Positions 22,668 through 37,247 of a stretch of DNA of 64,000 nucleotides are shown piece by piece. The number at the start of each line of letters is the position of its first letter. Within the stretch, counting starts at the first letter, position 1. The position numbers and the translations under genes are program-made. The notes beneath the pieces are model-generated. The model did no database searches, had not been told where the DNA came from, and saw nothing but the letters and a program-made list of their open reading frames with translations. Origin of the DNA: Auricularia sp. M13 (lineage: Eukaryota > Basidiomycota > Agaricomycetes > Auriculariales > Auriculariaceae). The stretch covers positions 1,736,001 through 1,800,000 of the forward strand of contig CM073202.1 of the NCBI GenBank assembly GCA_037042915.1, in the 5' to 3' direction.

Positions 22668-24203
22668 TCAGAGCGAACTCAGCTCGCGCATGTATGACGA
22701 ACCTAGAGCATGACGCGGATAATCTAAGGAGACTTATCAGTATCCATCGGTTTTCACAAATATTCACATACCTTTCCACCATCTCTTGAATGTGGCCTCC
22801 ATCTCAGGATTAGCAGGATAAACGATCTGGTATCCGTCAGCTTGGTCATGGGGCCGTACGACGGGCGAGACGAACCCTATCAACTTCCCGCCTTTTCTCC
22901 CCGACGATGAAAAGCCACAGCTCATGACCTTCGCTGCCATCTGCATTGGAGTTATTGATGAAGGTGTGCGCGATGCCCGTCCCGGCCGGGAAGCCAACGC
23001 AGTCTCCGGGTCCAACCTCGACAATATGGCCATCTAGCCACAAAGACCCAGTTCCTTGCAGAATAAGAACGAGTTCATCTTCTTCACTATGCGCGTGTCC
23101 GACTTTTCGGAGACTGGACGTCAGCTCGATTCATAGGGTAAAGTAACCACCATACTCGATGAACGAGTTCCAGGCGGCATGACATCCAGATGGCATCCAA
23201 AGGCCGCCCCGGTGAGATGCGTCTCCGCGGTGAGGCAACAACCGTGTGCAAACATATCCCCGAAACCGGCGTCGCCTGCACGTTCAAAGACACTGACGAT
23301 ATGGCTCGGCCGTGGACCGTCGGACGGACGTGGGTAATCTGAAGATGAACCACTAGTAGAACCATAGGGTATACACGGAAAGCCCGGGTGGGGCCCAAAG
23401 TCGTTCTGCTGCGGGACATCTTTCTCCTCCCATGTCCGCTGCGGGGAGATAGCAGCGCGCCGCTCGGCGGAGAGCGGGTACCACAGCCTGTCTGCTGGCT
23501 GAACCTCGCTGACAGAAACTAGGAGCAGGTCTTCACCAGGGCTGCCGTCGCGGTTGGAGTCGTTGATGATGGTGTGGACGACACCAGTGCCGCTTACCCA
23601 AGATGCGCAATCGCCTGTGCGGAATGGGTAGGTGAAGCCGTTCTGCCAGACAACGCCATTGCCAGAGATGCAATAGACGAGCTCGCCCTCCAGTTGATGA
23701 GCATGCGGGTCTTAATAGACGGTGAGATGACACAGGGGCGCGCACTCGCGAGTGGTGGCAGACATACAAGACGTGCGTGCACCGGGTTTTACGCGTTCAA
23801 AACTGGCGCCGATGCGAGTAAGGCCCAGCAGCGGCCGAAGCCTGACGATGTCAGCGGTAAGCATCCCCGTACGGCGCTCGCTCGGTTTTGCCGCTTCCAG
23901 CACGTTCACGATGATGGTCGGGTCTGCGAGCGGGGAGGTCTTGATTGCGATGCGCTGCGGGTCCTTGAGCTCAGTCACTTCGAATATTGGTTTGGATACG
24001 TCGACCGCAGGAGGCGCTGGCACCGTAGGCGACGGGGTATCGACAATGAAACTGTCAAACGCGAGCGAGAATGGTGTGCTATCGAGCGCCACATCGAGCA
24101 CCGGCGCAGCGCTCAGCGGCGCGTCGTCGTCGCCGCCAGGGGCTAAATTGCTCGTGTTTAGCCCAACGTCTGGCTTGGTATTTCCAGCCTCGCCGTCGCT
24201 CAT
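22668..24203 (-). CDS. Double-cupin protein A
   Basis: The ATG at 24203 (MSDGEAGNTKPDVG) begins an N-terminal region with DPTIIVNVLEAAK and LRPLLGLTRIGASFERVKPG. Cupin 1 follows: YPHAHQLEGELVYCISGNGV ... GDCASWVSGTGVVHTIINDS. Cupin 2 is GHAHSEEDELVLILQGTGSL ... VEVGPGDCVGFPAGTGIAHT. Both retain the H-x-H, Glu and distal His positions of metal-binding cupins. After GEKRRE an intron leads to IVYPANPEMEATFKRWWK and a last exon starting DYPRHALG; the shared DYPRH.LG in paralog B supports this exon. About 410-420 aa. The reaction is unknown: double cupins include dioxygenases, oxalate decarboxylases and isomerases. No signal peptide. It is divergent from the Old Yellow Enzyme gene, with 503 bases between the ATGs. 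Confidence 0.78.
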
Positions 24204-24706
24204 GGTAAGGTAGCAGACTGAAGATGCGCGCTCAAATTCCAGCTCAGCCGCTGCATCTTGTCTCGTCCATCGATGGTGCAACTCGAATGATCCGTGTACC
24301 GTTGCTCCTAAATCCATCCAGCGCCTGGTGCAGCTTGATCCTACCTGTTACACTGCAGTCTACGACGCTGAGCGGGGACATGTCTTTCCAGCGCCTCCGG
24401 CCGCGATTCCTGCACCGGCGTTAATTGAAACTTCCCTCGCCTGTAACTCTTTCCAGGCGTTTCCCACCCATTGCTTCTTTGGACCTGACTATGTGCAATG
24501 GCCGTCCGTATCCCTACAGTTTACCCGTGCCGATGTCGCTTCATAAGAGTTTCTTCTGAGGCGACATCGGCAACCAGGTGCACTCTTGTTAGCAGTGCGT
24601 CCGGTAACACGCTACCCGACTGCTCCCTAAGGCCCCAGGGACTCCTGCTACATAACGGGTTCGAGACCTCGGAGCTCTACAATTCGTGCTCTTCCTGTCA
24701 ACGAAT
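24204..24706. promoter_or_regulatory. Divergent promoter region between cupin A and Old Yellow Enzyme
   Basis: 503 bases between two outward-facing ATGs with no open frame that looks coding. No clear TATA box. Shared control of the two genes is inference from position. Confidence 0.4.
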
Positions 24707-27837
<3,131 letters not shown>

Positions 27838-27903
27838 GATGAATGCGCAGAGGCAGGATAGCGCCACGGTTTCCAGCTCAGCTCAGCGCGCCTTTATCCC
27901 GCG

Positions 27904-28906
27904 ATGACCACGGCAGATCCGTACGCCGAGCTCCCGCCCATAAAGGTGCTCCAGCGTCTCTTCGCTCAGGGTGTAGTGCTCACGATGTATACTGCAGGGG
28001 ACGCGCTTGCGCTTCGAGTCCAGCGCCCCATTCACACCCGTGTATGTGCAGCACCAACTCGCACCCTCGCGGCACGACGCGAATGCCTACTACGAGAACC
28101 GCGTCAAGGGGAAGCACATCAACTTGGACAAGTCCGTGCGCGAGAGCCGCGCGACCCAGCTGGCCAACGAGCGCAGAGCACGGCGCGAAAAGGACGCGCA
28201 ACGGCGCAATGCGCGCAAGATAGGTGCCACGATGCCCGAGGTCAAGGGCCTGTGGACGCTCGACCAAAAAGAGGCCAAGTGAGTAGCAAAGACGTCTCCC
28301 ACCCATTCTACTAATATGCAAGATGTAGATGGAGCGTATTCGAGCCTGTTCACCATCTGTGGTTGGGATACATGGCCGAGCTGCTCAATCTGCCCCAGCG
28401 CCCTAAACCCGAAGAGGCGGCCACCACAACACATCGAATGCCGCCTGCTTCAGACATGCAGGCAAAGTTGGTCAAGGCAGACTTCCATGGCTGCATAGTG
28501 ACTGGTCAGTCTGCCACATGCAACAACTCGAAGGCTTACCGCTGCGACCGCAGTACGGAAAGCAAAAAATCCGTTCCTCGTAGGGCGCTCGGGCATTGTC
28601 ATCCACGAGACAGAAAACACCTTCAAAGTTGTGACCCGAAAGGACAGACTCAAGGGTAGGATTATGCCTCTGTTTCTTCATGTCACGCTGATTTGCACGC
28701 CCGCAGTACTGCCCAAACGCAATTCAATATTTGTCTTCTCCATACCACTCTATGGCCCACCTCTCGACACGCCAGCGAACCCGTCCATTTCCGACGCACC
28801 AGAACCGCAGATCGAATTCGAGTTGTATGGTAACCAATTCTGCTATCGCTCGGCGGATCGAGCCAGTCGCAAATTCAAGCACAAGGAGACCATTGAACTC
28901 CTTTGA
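27904..28906 (+). CDS. POP4: Ribonuclease P/MRP protein subunit Pop4 (Rpp29)
   Basis: Five exons (27904-27945, 27998-28278, 28329-28504, 28554-28655, 28707-28906) give 266 aa. The family core is clear: WSVFEPVHHLWLGYMAELLN, KADFHGCIVTVRKAKNPFLV, GRSGIVIHETENTFKVVTRK, VLPKRNSIFVFSI, and FELYGNQFCYRSADRASRKF ending KETIELL, the Sm-like barrel of Rpp29/Pop4. A basic, coiled stretch (NERRARREKDAQRRNARK) precedes it. The protein binds the RNA of RNase P and RNase MRP in the nucleus and nucleolus for tRNA 5' processing and rRNA processing. Exon 1 encodes only 14 residues; a shorter intron 1 would be 25 nt and was rejected. Confidence 0.92.
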
Positions 28907-28970
28907 TCGAAATTTGAATGCAAAGAGGAATGGAATTCAGATGATGTCCAGAGTACAAGGCTATGCGCCT

Positions 28971-30642
28971 TTACAGCTCCTCCTTAGCTTTCTGTACTAC
29001 CTCCTCGGCCTTCTTCTCCACCTTCTCGGCGGCATCGACGACCTGCTCCTCAACCTCGCCAGCCTTCTGGGCGACGAATTGAGCAAGGATGTTGGCACGG
29101 ATCTTGATCTCGTCCAGCTTGGCCGGGGCGAGCGTCTTCTTCGACAGAATGTTGCTCAGACTATGACCGGATAGTTGAGTAGGCATTTCAGCGACGCAAA
29201 GACCATAGACATACCGCTTGGTCTCCTTGGCAATGTACTCCTCGGAGCCGTTGGCGACCTTCTCCATGATCTTGATGTAGTGCTTCGCCTCGAGTCCAGC
29301 CGACTTCGCGAAGGATACGGCCTCGGTGTATATTTGCTGGCGGGCGTCGCCGGCGGTCTCGATGAACTTCTTCGCGAACGCGTCGAGCATGGCGATGCGG
29401 CCGGCCTCCTCGTTGAGGCCGCCACCAGCCTTGCGCTTGGTGCCGCAGTGCTCGTTGAGGAACTCGGTGAAGGCCTCCTCGGAGCGGCCGCCCTCGTACG
29501 GGATGGGCTGCTTGTCCTTGCTGCCGCTCTGGAAGAACTTGATGGTCGGGAAGCCAGTGACTTCAAACTTGCTCGCAAGGCCCTTGTTCTGTGCGGCGTC
29601 CGCGTCGACATTCGCGACGACGCAGTTCGATTCGGTCTTGAAGTTCTCGGCCACCTTCTCCAGTTGCGGCTTCATGTTCTTGCAGTGACCGCACCATGGT
29701 GCTGTGAATGCGACGAGGACGTTCTTGTTCTCGTCCTATACATGAAAGTGAGCCTGACAAGCCGCATGAGCGATGAAGTGGATGCTGCGCACGTAGACAA
29801 CATCATCGAATGTCCGGTAATCGAGCTGGAGAGTTGCGGGTGGCGGCGGGGCCTTGATTTTGGACCTGACTCCCGACTTCTCGGTGACGCTGAAGACGAG
29901 TGAGCGCACGCTCGACAGCGACGATTGGTGCAAGCCTACAATTTTGCCAGTGCGTCCAAGTCGCGCGCGCCGTCGTACGCGGACGGGTTCTTCGCGTCGT
30001 CCTATCAAAGCGGATATTGAGTGAAGTGTAGCTAAGCGACGTCATGAAAATACTGACAGCCGCGAACCACTTGAGCGCTACGGGAAACGGTCAGCGTCAG
30101 CGTGTCGCTAACGTGGAGCTGCATACTGGGGTAGCCAGTGACACCGTGGGTCTTGCTGAGCACGGACGCGTGAGCACAGCGCAGCGAGTTTGAGCAGGAG
30201 ACGAGACGCACGCAATGTCCTTGCCCTCGCCGTCCGCGTCAACTTTGACGATAAGGACTTTGTCCTTTGCGTGCGAGAAGCCATCGGCCAATTGCTCATA
30301 TATGGGTGCAAGGTTCTGTCGCGCGGTGAGTCGCGTGGAACGGGGCGCATGCTTTGAGAACGTACTTTGCAGTGACCGCTGCACGCGACGAGGCAGGCCT
30401 GAGCTCATGCATTGCCAGCCTACAGGAGATAGAACGTACCACCATGGGGCAAAGCTAAGGACGGCACGCGATCAGAAACAATGAAATAGGGTATAATTTG
30501 CTCAGGACACGAACAATTCGACGAGGGCGGGCTTTCCCTTTCCAATCACGTCGTTGAAGTTCTTCGAGTTGAGCTCGAGCACGTTGGAGGCGGCCGCGAG
30601 GCCAGCAAGCGACGCGACGAGGGCCGTTAGTCTCCACTGCAT
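28971..30642 (-). CDS. ER protein disulfide isomerase, ERp38/P5-like, two thioredoxin domains plus C-terminal helical domain
   Basis: The ATG at 30642 gives a signal peptide (MQWRLTALVASLAGLAAAS). Thioredoxin domain a has APWCGHCK, AKDKVLIVKVDADGEG and GVTGYPTLKWF. Domain a' has LVAFTAPWCGHCKNMKPQLE, NCVVANVDADAAQNKGLASK and GFPTIKFFQSGSKD. A C-terminal ERp29-like helical domain (AMLDAFAKKFIETAGDARQQ ... KHYIKIMEKVANGSEEYIA) follows, then an acidic helical tail ending KAKEEL. KEEL is a plausible variant ER-retention signal. About 390 aa, as for fungal TigA/ERp38. It forms and isomerises disulfides in the ER lumen. Odd: the first active site is built from two consecutive tiny exons, 30454-30440 (15 nt) and 30378-30366 (13 nt). 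A further intron near 29210-29160 interrupts the C-terminal domain. Confidence 0.88.
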
Positions 30643-30810
30643 TTTGGGCGGCGGGACTGGTGGTGGTAGCAGAAAGAGTGGTGAGCCGGCATACGTGGCG
30701 CCGGACTCTGCTCCAGGGCTCGGAACTCAAATTCGCGCATATCCCCGTGCGCTACCGTGCGATCCTCAGACGAGTCAGCGCCGACGCGTCTGCTGACAAA
30801 CCCTTCTGCA

Positions 30811-30817
30811 TATAAAA
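30811..30817 (+). promoter_or_regulatory. TATA box of SQT1
   Basis: TATAAAA, about 50 bases upstream of the ATG at 30868, inside the 225-base gap shared with the divergent PDI gene. Confidence 0.5.
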
Positions 30818-30867
30818 TCGAGTGCTCATCGCCGCCTGCTGCTCGTTATCATCTCAGAGCATCCAGA

Positions 30868-32376
30868 ATGGCTTCCTCAGCGCAAAATACCGCAGACGGC
30901 ACTCGCGAGCACGACGAGGGGCAGGAGCTCCAGGAGGTCGTCGCCGAGTACTACCTCGACGAGAACGACGTTCTCACAGAGGTCCCTGTCGACGGGGACG
31001 AGCCCATGGACGATGACGACGACGAGCAAGGCGAGGGCGAGCGCGCGGAGAGCGACGGCGAAGATGATGCCGTCCTGGAGGACACCTCGACCCAGTCCTT
31101 CGCCGACCACGCCAAATCCGTCTTCACCATTGCGGCGCACCCTCGCCTGCCCATCGCTGCGTCCGGCGGCGAGGACGATCTGGGTTATCTATGGAACATC
31201 GAGACCGGCGAGCAGCTTGTAAAGCTCACGGGCCACACCGACTCCGTTTCTGCCGTCGCCTTCAGCTCCGATGGCGAGCTGATATCCACAGGCGGCATGG
31301 ATGGCAAGGTCAGGCTCTGGCGGCGCGTCGCAAAAGATCCATCCTACAAGACTTGGGAGTTCTTGACCGAATTGCAAGGCCCCGACGAGGTCATGGTGCG
31401 TCTGCTCGCGCACCATCTCTCGATCATCCGCATCTAATCTCGTCCAGTGGTTGCGTTGGCATCCAAGGGGCAACGTTTTGCTCGCCGGTTCAAACGATGG
31501 CATGGTTTGGCTCTGGCAACGTCAGTATTTTCGCTTTTAGCACATGCACGCGATTAGATAATCAGACCTATTACAGTCCCATCGGGCCAAACCATGCAAG
31601 TATTTGCGAGCCATACGGAGCCGGTACAAGCAGGCAGCTTCACGCCAGACGGTGCGCCAGTCCGCATCCCTGGATGCGAATGACTCACGGGCTTACATTC
31701 GTGCTTAGGCAAGCGGATAGTCACCGCTTCATCGGACGGCACTCTGATCCTGTGGGACCCCAGACAGGCAACACCGGTATGGAAACTCACACCCGCCGAT
31801 GGACGTTTCGCCATGGACGGGGGTGTGACGTCCCTAGCTATCAACGCGACCTCCACCCTTGCTGTCGTCGGCGGCGCTGACGGTGGCATCCGTGTCGTCA
31901 ACCTCACAAAGGGCGACATCGTCGGTGCCCTGGAGGGACACGCTCAAGGAGAAAGCATAGAAGCTGTCGAATTCATCGAGCTCACGGGTGCAGGCGTGGG
32001 CAGCAACGTCGTCGTGACTGCCGGCACCGACGGCAAGGCGTGTATCTGGGATCTTTCTACCATGCGACTCCGGTCAACGCTCGAGCACAGGGTGCGTGAA
32101 GCGCTGGCACCCTGCCGTGAAACCCCTAGCGGGACAACTAACTTTTTGCAGGATGCAATCACTACGTTGATGGCCCATCCCGCACCAAACAGCCACCTGT
32201 TGACGACGGCGTCCGCAGATAAGACGCTGAGGACCTGGGATGCAAGAACTGGAACGCTGCTCAAGGAGCACACCGGTCACCATGGGCCTATCATGTCCGC
32301 CGCCATCGCGCTTGGTGGCTCGAAACTCATCAGCGCTGGAGACGATGGAGTGTGTCTCGTCTTTGACTCCATATAG
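30868..32376 (+). CDS. SQT1: WD40 ribosome-assembly protein Sqt1 / AAMP homolog
   Basis: The ATG at 30868 begins an acidic N-terminus (PMDDDDDEQGEGE), then WD40 repeats: FTIAAHPRLPIAASGGEDDL, LTGHTDSVSAVAFSSDG, VRLWRR, WLRWHPRGNVLLAGSNDG, FASHTEPVQAGSFTPDGKRI, ILWDPRQ, GGVTSLAINATSTLAVVGGA, ACIWDLST, and a last blade with TLRTWDARTG ... GDDGVCLVFDSI-stop. Five exons; about 420 aa, close to yeast Sqt1. Sqt1 is the dedicated chaperone of ribosomal protein uL16 (Rpl10) in 60S assembly; AAMP is the animal counterpart. Assignment is by the acidic N-terminus, WHPRGN block and overall length; a different WD40 protein is possible but less likely. Confidence 0.85.
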
Positions 32377-32761
32377 AACTGTCCTCAGGCTGTCCCCAAG
32401 CTGTGAATACGCCCTGACACGATTGGGATTTATTGTATCAAACTCGAAAGCCGACGTCGGGTCTCTGATGGTGGAAACGGATTACTGAGTGCACATCCTC
32501 ACGTGGCGGAACCAGCAGGACGGTACAGGGAAGCCTGCAACGCGACCGCAGTGCAACTGCCACACTGGCGATCACCAGGATACCGTCCCGACCCAGCGCC
32601 CGTATAAAGCTCGATGATCTTGCACGCTGATTCCTCATTCAAGGCAGCGCCTTTCGTCTTTTCCCTCTCGACTCTGTTCTTCTTCTGGCCGTTTGCGCAA
32701 GCGCAACGCACACTTTCGTTCGTCGTAGCCCTCGTTCAACACCATTCCAACGCTTTTCAAC
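32377..32761. promoter_or_regulatory. Intergenic region with TATA box before the secreted propeller gene
   Basis: TATAAA at 32603-32608 is followed by a T/C-rich stretch up to the ATG at 32762. The leader would be about 125 nt. No gene is seen here. Confidence 0.45.
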
Positions 32762-34563
32762 ATGAAGTTCGCTGCCTCCTTCGTCTCGCTCGCTTTGCTC
32801 TCCTCGCTCGTTGTGGCCGCGCCCACGAAGCGCAACAACAACTCTGCCAACCGCAATTCTGCCTCGAAGGGGAAGAGCAAGGCCAGCTCTGGTAAAGGCC
32901 AGAACAACCAGGGCAACCAGGGCGGAAACAACAACAACAATAACAACAATGCTGCCTCTGCTTCTGTCGGTGCTGTCTACTGTAAGTACTGGTCGGTGTA
33001 GCCCGCGGGCGTCTATTTATGGTCTTGCAGTCATCACCAACGACGACACGAACAACTTCGTTATCGCAAGTGATATCGGAGCTGATGGCAAGCTGGTGCG
33101 CTGGCAGCCCCGGTAGTCGGTATCGCTCGTCCTGACGCGTGCATGTGATCTTGCAGACGTCCGCGGCCGCCATTTCCACTCAAGGACGCGGTCTCCACGG
33201 CAATGCCACTGGCCCCGACGGTCTGTTCTCGCAGGGCAGCGTCAAGGTTCTGGGCAACGACCTTTTCACGGTCAACGTGCGTTCCCATGTCACGGGAAAG
33301 GCTATCTGGAATTTACATATGCTCACGTGACCGTGCTTCTCGCAGACGGGGTCGAACACGGTCGCCATGTTCGCGATCAACCCGGACGCGCCGACCCAGC
33401 TGCAGATGGTCGGCAACCCCGTCTCCAGCCAGGGTGCGTCCACCGTCACGATGCAATTTCGGTTTACGTGGAATTTCTGATATTTCGTTACGTTGTCTAG
33501 GCGAGTTCCCCGTGTCGATCGCCGTGTCCTCCACCTCGGGCAACATCTGCGTCCTCAACGGCGGCCAGCTCAACAGCGTCGCGTGCTTCAAGCCCGACGC
33601 GAAGGGCCTCCTGCCCATCGCGAACAGCTTCCGTCAGATCGGCATCACGCAGACGACGGCACCGGCGGGCCCTGCGGGCACTGTCAGCCATGTTCTGTTC
33701 AACATCGACGGCTCCAAGCTCGTCGCGTCCGTCAAGGGCGTGCCGCCCAACCCCGGCTTCCTTGCTGTCTGGGATGTGGCGGCGGACGGCTCGCTGTCGG
33801 AGAACTTCCAGGCTATCACGCCCCCGACTGGCGGCGTCCTGCCTTTCGGCATGAGCAACTTCCCCGCCAACCCGGCTGCGATGATTGTCACTGGTAAGAC
33901 CACCGAATATTTCAACGTCGCTCGACGAATGCTGAGCTCTTTACGTAGACGCCGGTATTGGCTTTGATGTTATCGACGTCGAGGAGGCCCTTGGTGGTGT
34001 TGCCGCGGCTGCCAACGCCACTACCGCGATCACGAGCCTTGCGCAGACCAACGTCGTTGCTGCAGGCCGCTCCACCGCCAACGCCGTCGACGGCCAGGTC
34101 GCAGTGTGCTGGACTGCCTTCTCGCCCAAGATCGGCAACTTCTACATGACCGACATTGGCACGAACACTGTCACTGAGGTCAACGTCAACTCGGCCACCC
34201 TCGCGCCCACCATCGTTAAGGTAATAGTTTCTTGCTCTCCAGCTCGCCTCTGTTGCTGACCTGACCGTAGCAATACCCGCTCGGCGATGGCATCGCGACC
34301 ATTGACGACGACGTTGCGACCATCGGCGACAAGGACTTCCTTTACGTCCTTGCCGCGAACCAGACCAGCGTTGAGGTCCTCTCGCTCGATGGTCCGGGTG
34401 CGGCCAAGACCATCCAGTCGTTCCGCCTTGCCTCTGGCCAGCAGTCGAACGGCATCAACATCAGTATGTTTCTTTCCTCCAGTGCGAATGTCCGAGACAC
34501 TGACACCTTCCCCGCGTAGACCCGGACAACCTCCAGGGCATGGCGACCTTCGTGAAGAAGTAA
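32762..34563 (+). CDS. Secreted beta-propeller protein (3-carboxymuconate-cyclase/lactonase-like)
   Basis: The ATG at 32762 gives a signal peptide (MKFAASFVSLALLSSLVVA), then a low-complexity Asn/Gly/Lys region with an eight-Asn run. Propeller blades follow over about nine exons: FITNDDTNNFVIASDIGADG, NTVAMFAINPDAPTQLQMVG, FPVSIAVSSTSGNICVLNGG, GTVSHVLFNIDGSKLVASVK, GFLAVWDVAADGSLSENFQA, GVLPFGMSNFP, GQVAVCWTAFSPKIGNFYMT, YVLAANQTSVEVLSLDG. The pattern matches the seven-bladed lactonase fold (6-phosphogluconolactonase / carboxymuconate cyclase type) of abundant secreted fungal proteins, some known as antigens. Catalytic activity is not shown; many secreted members may be non-enzymatic. All introns here have GT donors. 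Confidence 0.82.
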
Positions 34564-34891
34564 ATTATGATGCCTGTGGCATTATGTATGGTTTCGGGCT
34601 CTGTACGAATGATCGGTTGTGTCTTGTAGCAATTTGTTTTCCATTGGTCTGGAATGAGAGTCTGTTTTCTTCGAGGGAATGTTCAGGTCGCAATGTGCTG
34701 CTGCCGCTGAGCCCGGTCTGAGTCGGTGGACGCGCAAGAGTCCAGGCCGCCAGGCCGCGACGCCGAGTGCCGGCGAAACGCGTCTGCCACCGGCGACAAC
34801 CTGAGTCTCTGCTTTATACCGCGACGTCGCACTTGCCGCTACCCAGTCCATCCCAACTCGCCGCTCGTTACGCTCCCCGGCTGCACCAGAC
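34564..34891. other. Intergenic stretch
   Basis: 3' region of the propeller gene and promoter of the small gene at 34892. A TTTATACC at about 34814 may be a weak TATA box. Nothing else is recognised. Confidence 0.4.
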
Positions 34892-35176
34892 ATGATTGGC
34901 AAACTCGTACACTACGCCGCAGACGCCGTGCTGGTCTCGACTGCCCTGGCGGGCATCAGACGGTCTAGCGGGTTCCGGTGCGTCGTCGCGCTCGTCGTTC
35001 GTGGCCAGCTCCCGCTCATGCTCACGCGCGACCGTAGTCCTGCGACAGACGGCATAAGCGACCCCACGGTCCGGTCGGTCGTCGACAAGTTCCTCGGCGT
35101 GGGCGAGACCATCTTCGACATGGCGCAGGCGACAGCGGTCAACAGCAGCTACTTCTCGCGCGACAAGAAGTCGTGA
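34892..35176 (+). CDS. DUF1748 small fungal protein
   Basis: Two exons (34892-34977, 35038-35176) give 74 aa. MIGKLVHYAADAVLVSTALA, GIRRSSGF, VDKFLGVGETIFDMA and SSYFSRDKKS follow the short fungal DUF1748 pattern (HYA.DA.L.S..LAGI+R, then a helix ending SYF.R). The family is small, conserved from yeasts to mushrooms and probably mitochondrial; its function is not established. The intron donor is GTGCGT. Confidence 0.82.
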   Translation: MIGKLVHYAADAVLVSTALAGIRRSSGFRCVVALVVRGQLPLMLTRDRSPATDGISDPTVRSVVDKFLGVGETIFDMAQATAVNSSYFSRDKKS

Positions 35177-35655
35177 TATCTAGACCTTTCCCAAGACCCT
35201 TGGGCTCCCGATGTGCTGTATGCGTGCGTTCCCTTGGGCGTCGTGTAACGGACGCTGAAGCTGCAGTTGTCGTTGTAGATGGCGGCGTTGTATTCATATC
35301 GACTGGCAATGCTTTACCCACTGCTCCGCTGTTTTCGCTATATATTCATGCACCCACCCATGATGTCTGCCCGCTGTTTTGCGCGAGATGGCGGACTGTA
35401 TCCCTGAGCGTGCATTTTGGTGTCAACTTTCCGGCTAGCCTGTCAGTGTCAAACTTCGACTGGGCCTGCATCCTGGCAGACGACGGAAAACTGCATTCAG
35501 CCAGCAATTTTAGAAGGTCAAAGGATCCGAGTCGACGTTGAATTCAGGATTGCAGGACAGCGAGACAGTAGAACTAGAGATATATGCGTTGAGAAAAAAG
35601 ATGCGTCAGAGCCCACCAAGATAAAATGCGAACGGCCGGAAGAGAGATGATTCCT
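35177..35655. other. Convergent 3' region
   Basis: Between the stop codons of the DUF1748 gene (+) and the TPR gene (-). No coding signal; moderately AT-rich, as expected for 3' ends. Confidence 0.4.
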
Positions 35656-36772
35656 TCAGCCCTTGACCACGGGGACCTCCTCGTCCGACTCTGGTGCGTT
35701 GGGCGGCTGCTCGGGCTCGATCTCGACCTCCTCGATGTGCGCAGTCTGCTTCGCCCCGGTCGAGAGCGGCACTGTGCGCTCGGCAGGGTCAACGCCCTTG
35801 CCCTTGTCGAGAGGCTTGTCTCGAGAGAGGAAACCTGGATGCAATCGTTGAGTATGGCGCTTTCAACTTATAAAGGTCGGAGCACCTCGGAATTTCTGCG
35901 AGTGCACGCGCTCGCGCTCCTGATCCATGGCGCGCAGGCGTTTCAGCTCGGCGTCGATAACGGGGCCATCTGGAGGCTGTGGTCAACTCTTCGGAAGAAG
36001 GCACAATACAATGAAGGATAATGCAGAATGCAGACGCACCTGCGGGGTTGTCTTTCTTGAGCTGGTTCAATGTCTTTTCGGCCTTTTCGAAGAAGCCCAG
36101 CTCGCCCAGAGCCTTGCCTTTCCGGAATATGGCCTTGTAGTTCTTCTCGTTCTTTGCGATGGCCTGTTGCATTGTGGTGCATGGCGACGTTAGAACGCGT
36201 AGCAGAAACGCGATGGCGAGGGCAGGTCGGGACGCGCCTTTTCAGCCGCCTCGAGCGCACGCTTCCAGTTGCCGTTCTTGATGTGGCAGGCGGCCATGTT
36301 CGAGTGGACCTTTTCGAGAAGCTCATCGATCTGCCCGGGGCCGAGTCAGTCACTGCTGGCCAGCGACGGCCTCTTGGACGCGACGCGCCTCGCTCTTCTC
36401 CTTTTCCTGATCTCCAGGTTCGGGAGCCTTGTAGCCCGGGAGCGCCGACCTAGGTGAGCATGTAAGACGCGTGGGCATAATGTGGCTACTGCTGCGCGCA
36501 CTTGTCCAGTCCATTCAGATAGAGCAGGGCCTGCACAGGGTCAGCCATCGGGTAGCAAGCAGATGCATCGCGCGCGCGCACCTGGTGGTAGTTGAGGATG
36601 GCTGGGATATGTCAGTCCGAGGAGGGTTGTGGCTGAATGCAACGCGGGGAAAATTACCAGTCCTGATGTCGCCCGCCTTGAAGGCCGCGTCTGCCTCCTC
36701 CTTCTTCGACCTTCCGATCGCAAGCTTTGTGGCGACCTCGCTCGAGCGCGCGCTCTCGACTTGTTCGGCCAT
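35656..36772 (-). CDS. TPR-domain protein
   Basis: The ATG at 36772 opens MAEQVESARSSEVATKLAIG, then TPR helices: GRSKKEEADAAFKAGDIRTA, ILNYHQALLYLNGLDK, SNMAACHIKNGNWKRALEAA, EKAIAKNEKNYKAIFRKGKA, LGELGFFEKAEKTLNQLKKD. The A/G/F positions of tetratricopeptide repeats are clear, with the three-repeat arrangement seen in Hsp90-type co-chaperones and TTC9-like proteins. A charged helix (ELKRLRAMDQERERVHSQKF) and a Glu/Pro-rich tail follow. Eight or so exons. The intron after LEAAEK seems to start with GC (GCGCGT at 36237-36232). The donor in the middle of the gene (near 36345-36370) is not settled. A chaperone-adaptor role is inference. It is divergent from the gene at 36889, with 116 bases between the ATGs. 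Confidence 0.78.
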
Positions 36773-36888
36773 TGTGGGAGTGCGAGTGGCGGATGATGGA
36801 CGGAGGAAAAGCGCGAAGTTCGGGCTCAGCCGACGGCCCTCGACACCGTCTGGAATACTCTCGGAGCGCAGGCGCGGCTGCACGCACG

Positions 36889-37247
36889 ATGACGCTCTTC
36901 ACCCACATCTTCGGCTGGTCGCTCTTCGGCCTCGGCAGCCGGCTCTGGCAGCTGGGCATCCAGCAGCGCCCGCTGCACTCCAGTCAGTCCCTAGCCAGCT
37001 CCCCAATCTGGCTGGCTGACCCGCACGCGCAGACCTCTGGGGCCATGCCATCGCCATGGCCTCGTTCGGCGGCATCGGCTACTTTTCGCACGACTGGCAA
37101 GAACGCTCGCGCGAAATCCTCGCAGAGCAGCGACGCAAGATCGAGGCCAAGAAGGAGCAGCGCGCCGCGATGGTCATCGAGGCGCAGCAGAAGATCCAGT
37201 CTGTGCGCGAGCAGCTGCAGAAGCAACAGCAGGACTCGGAGGAATAG
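36889..37247 (+). CDS. Small membrane protein with C-terminal coiled coil, probably mitochondrial
   Basis: Two exons (36889-36982, 37033-37247) give 102 aa. One or two hydrophobic helices (FTHIFGWSLFGLGSRLWQLG; WGHAIAMASFGGIGYFSH) precede a charged helix (REILAEQRRKIEAKKEQRAA ... EQLQKQQQDSEE). Size and layout resemble small accessory subunits of inner-membrane respiratory complexes, but I cannot name the family. The second coding block would also work with the internal ATG at 37056. Confidence 0.72.

Noticed and set aside
27946-27997. Alternative 25-nt intron 1 for POP4 (27973-27997)
   Set aside because: Too short for a spliceosomal intron; the 52-nt choice keeps frame and a branch-like CTCAC.
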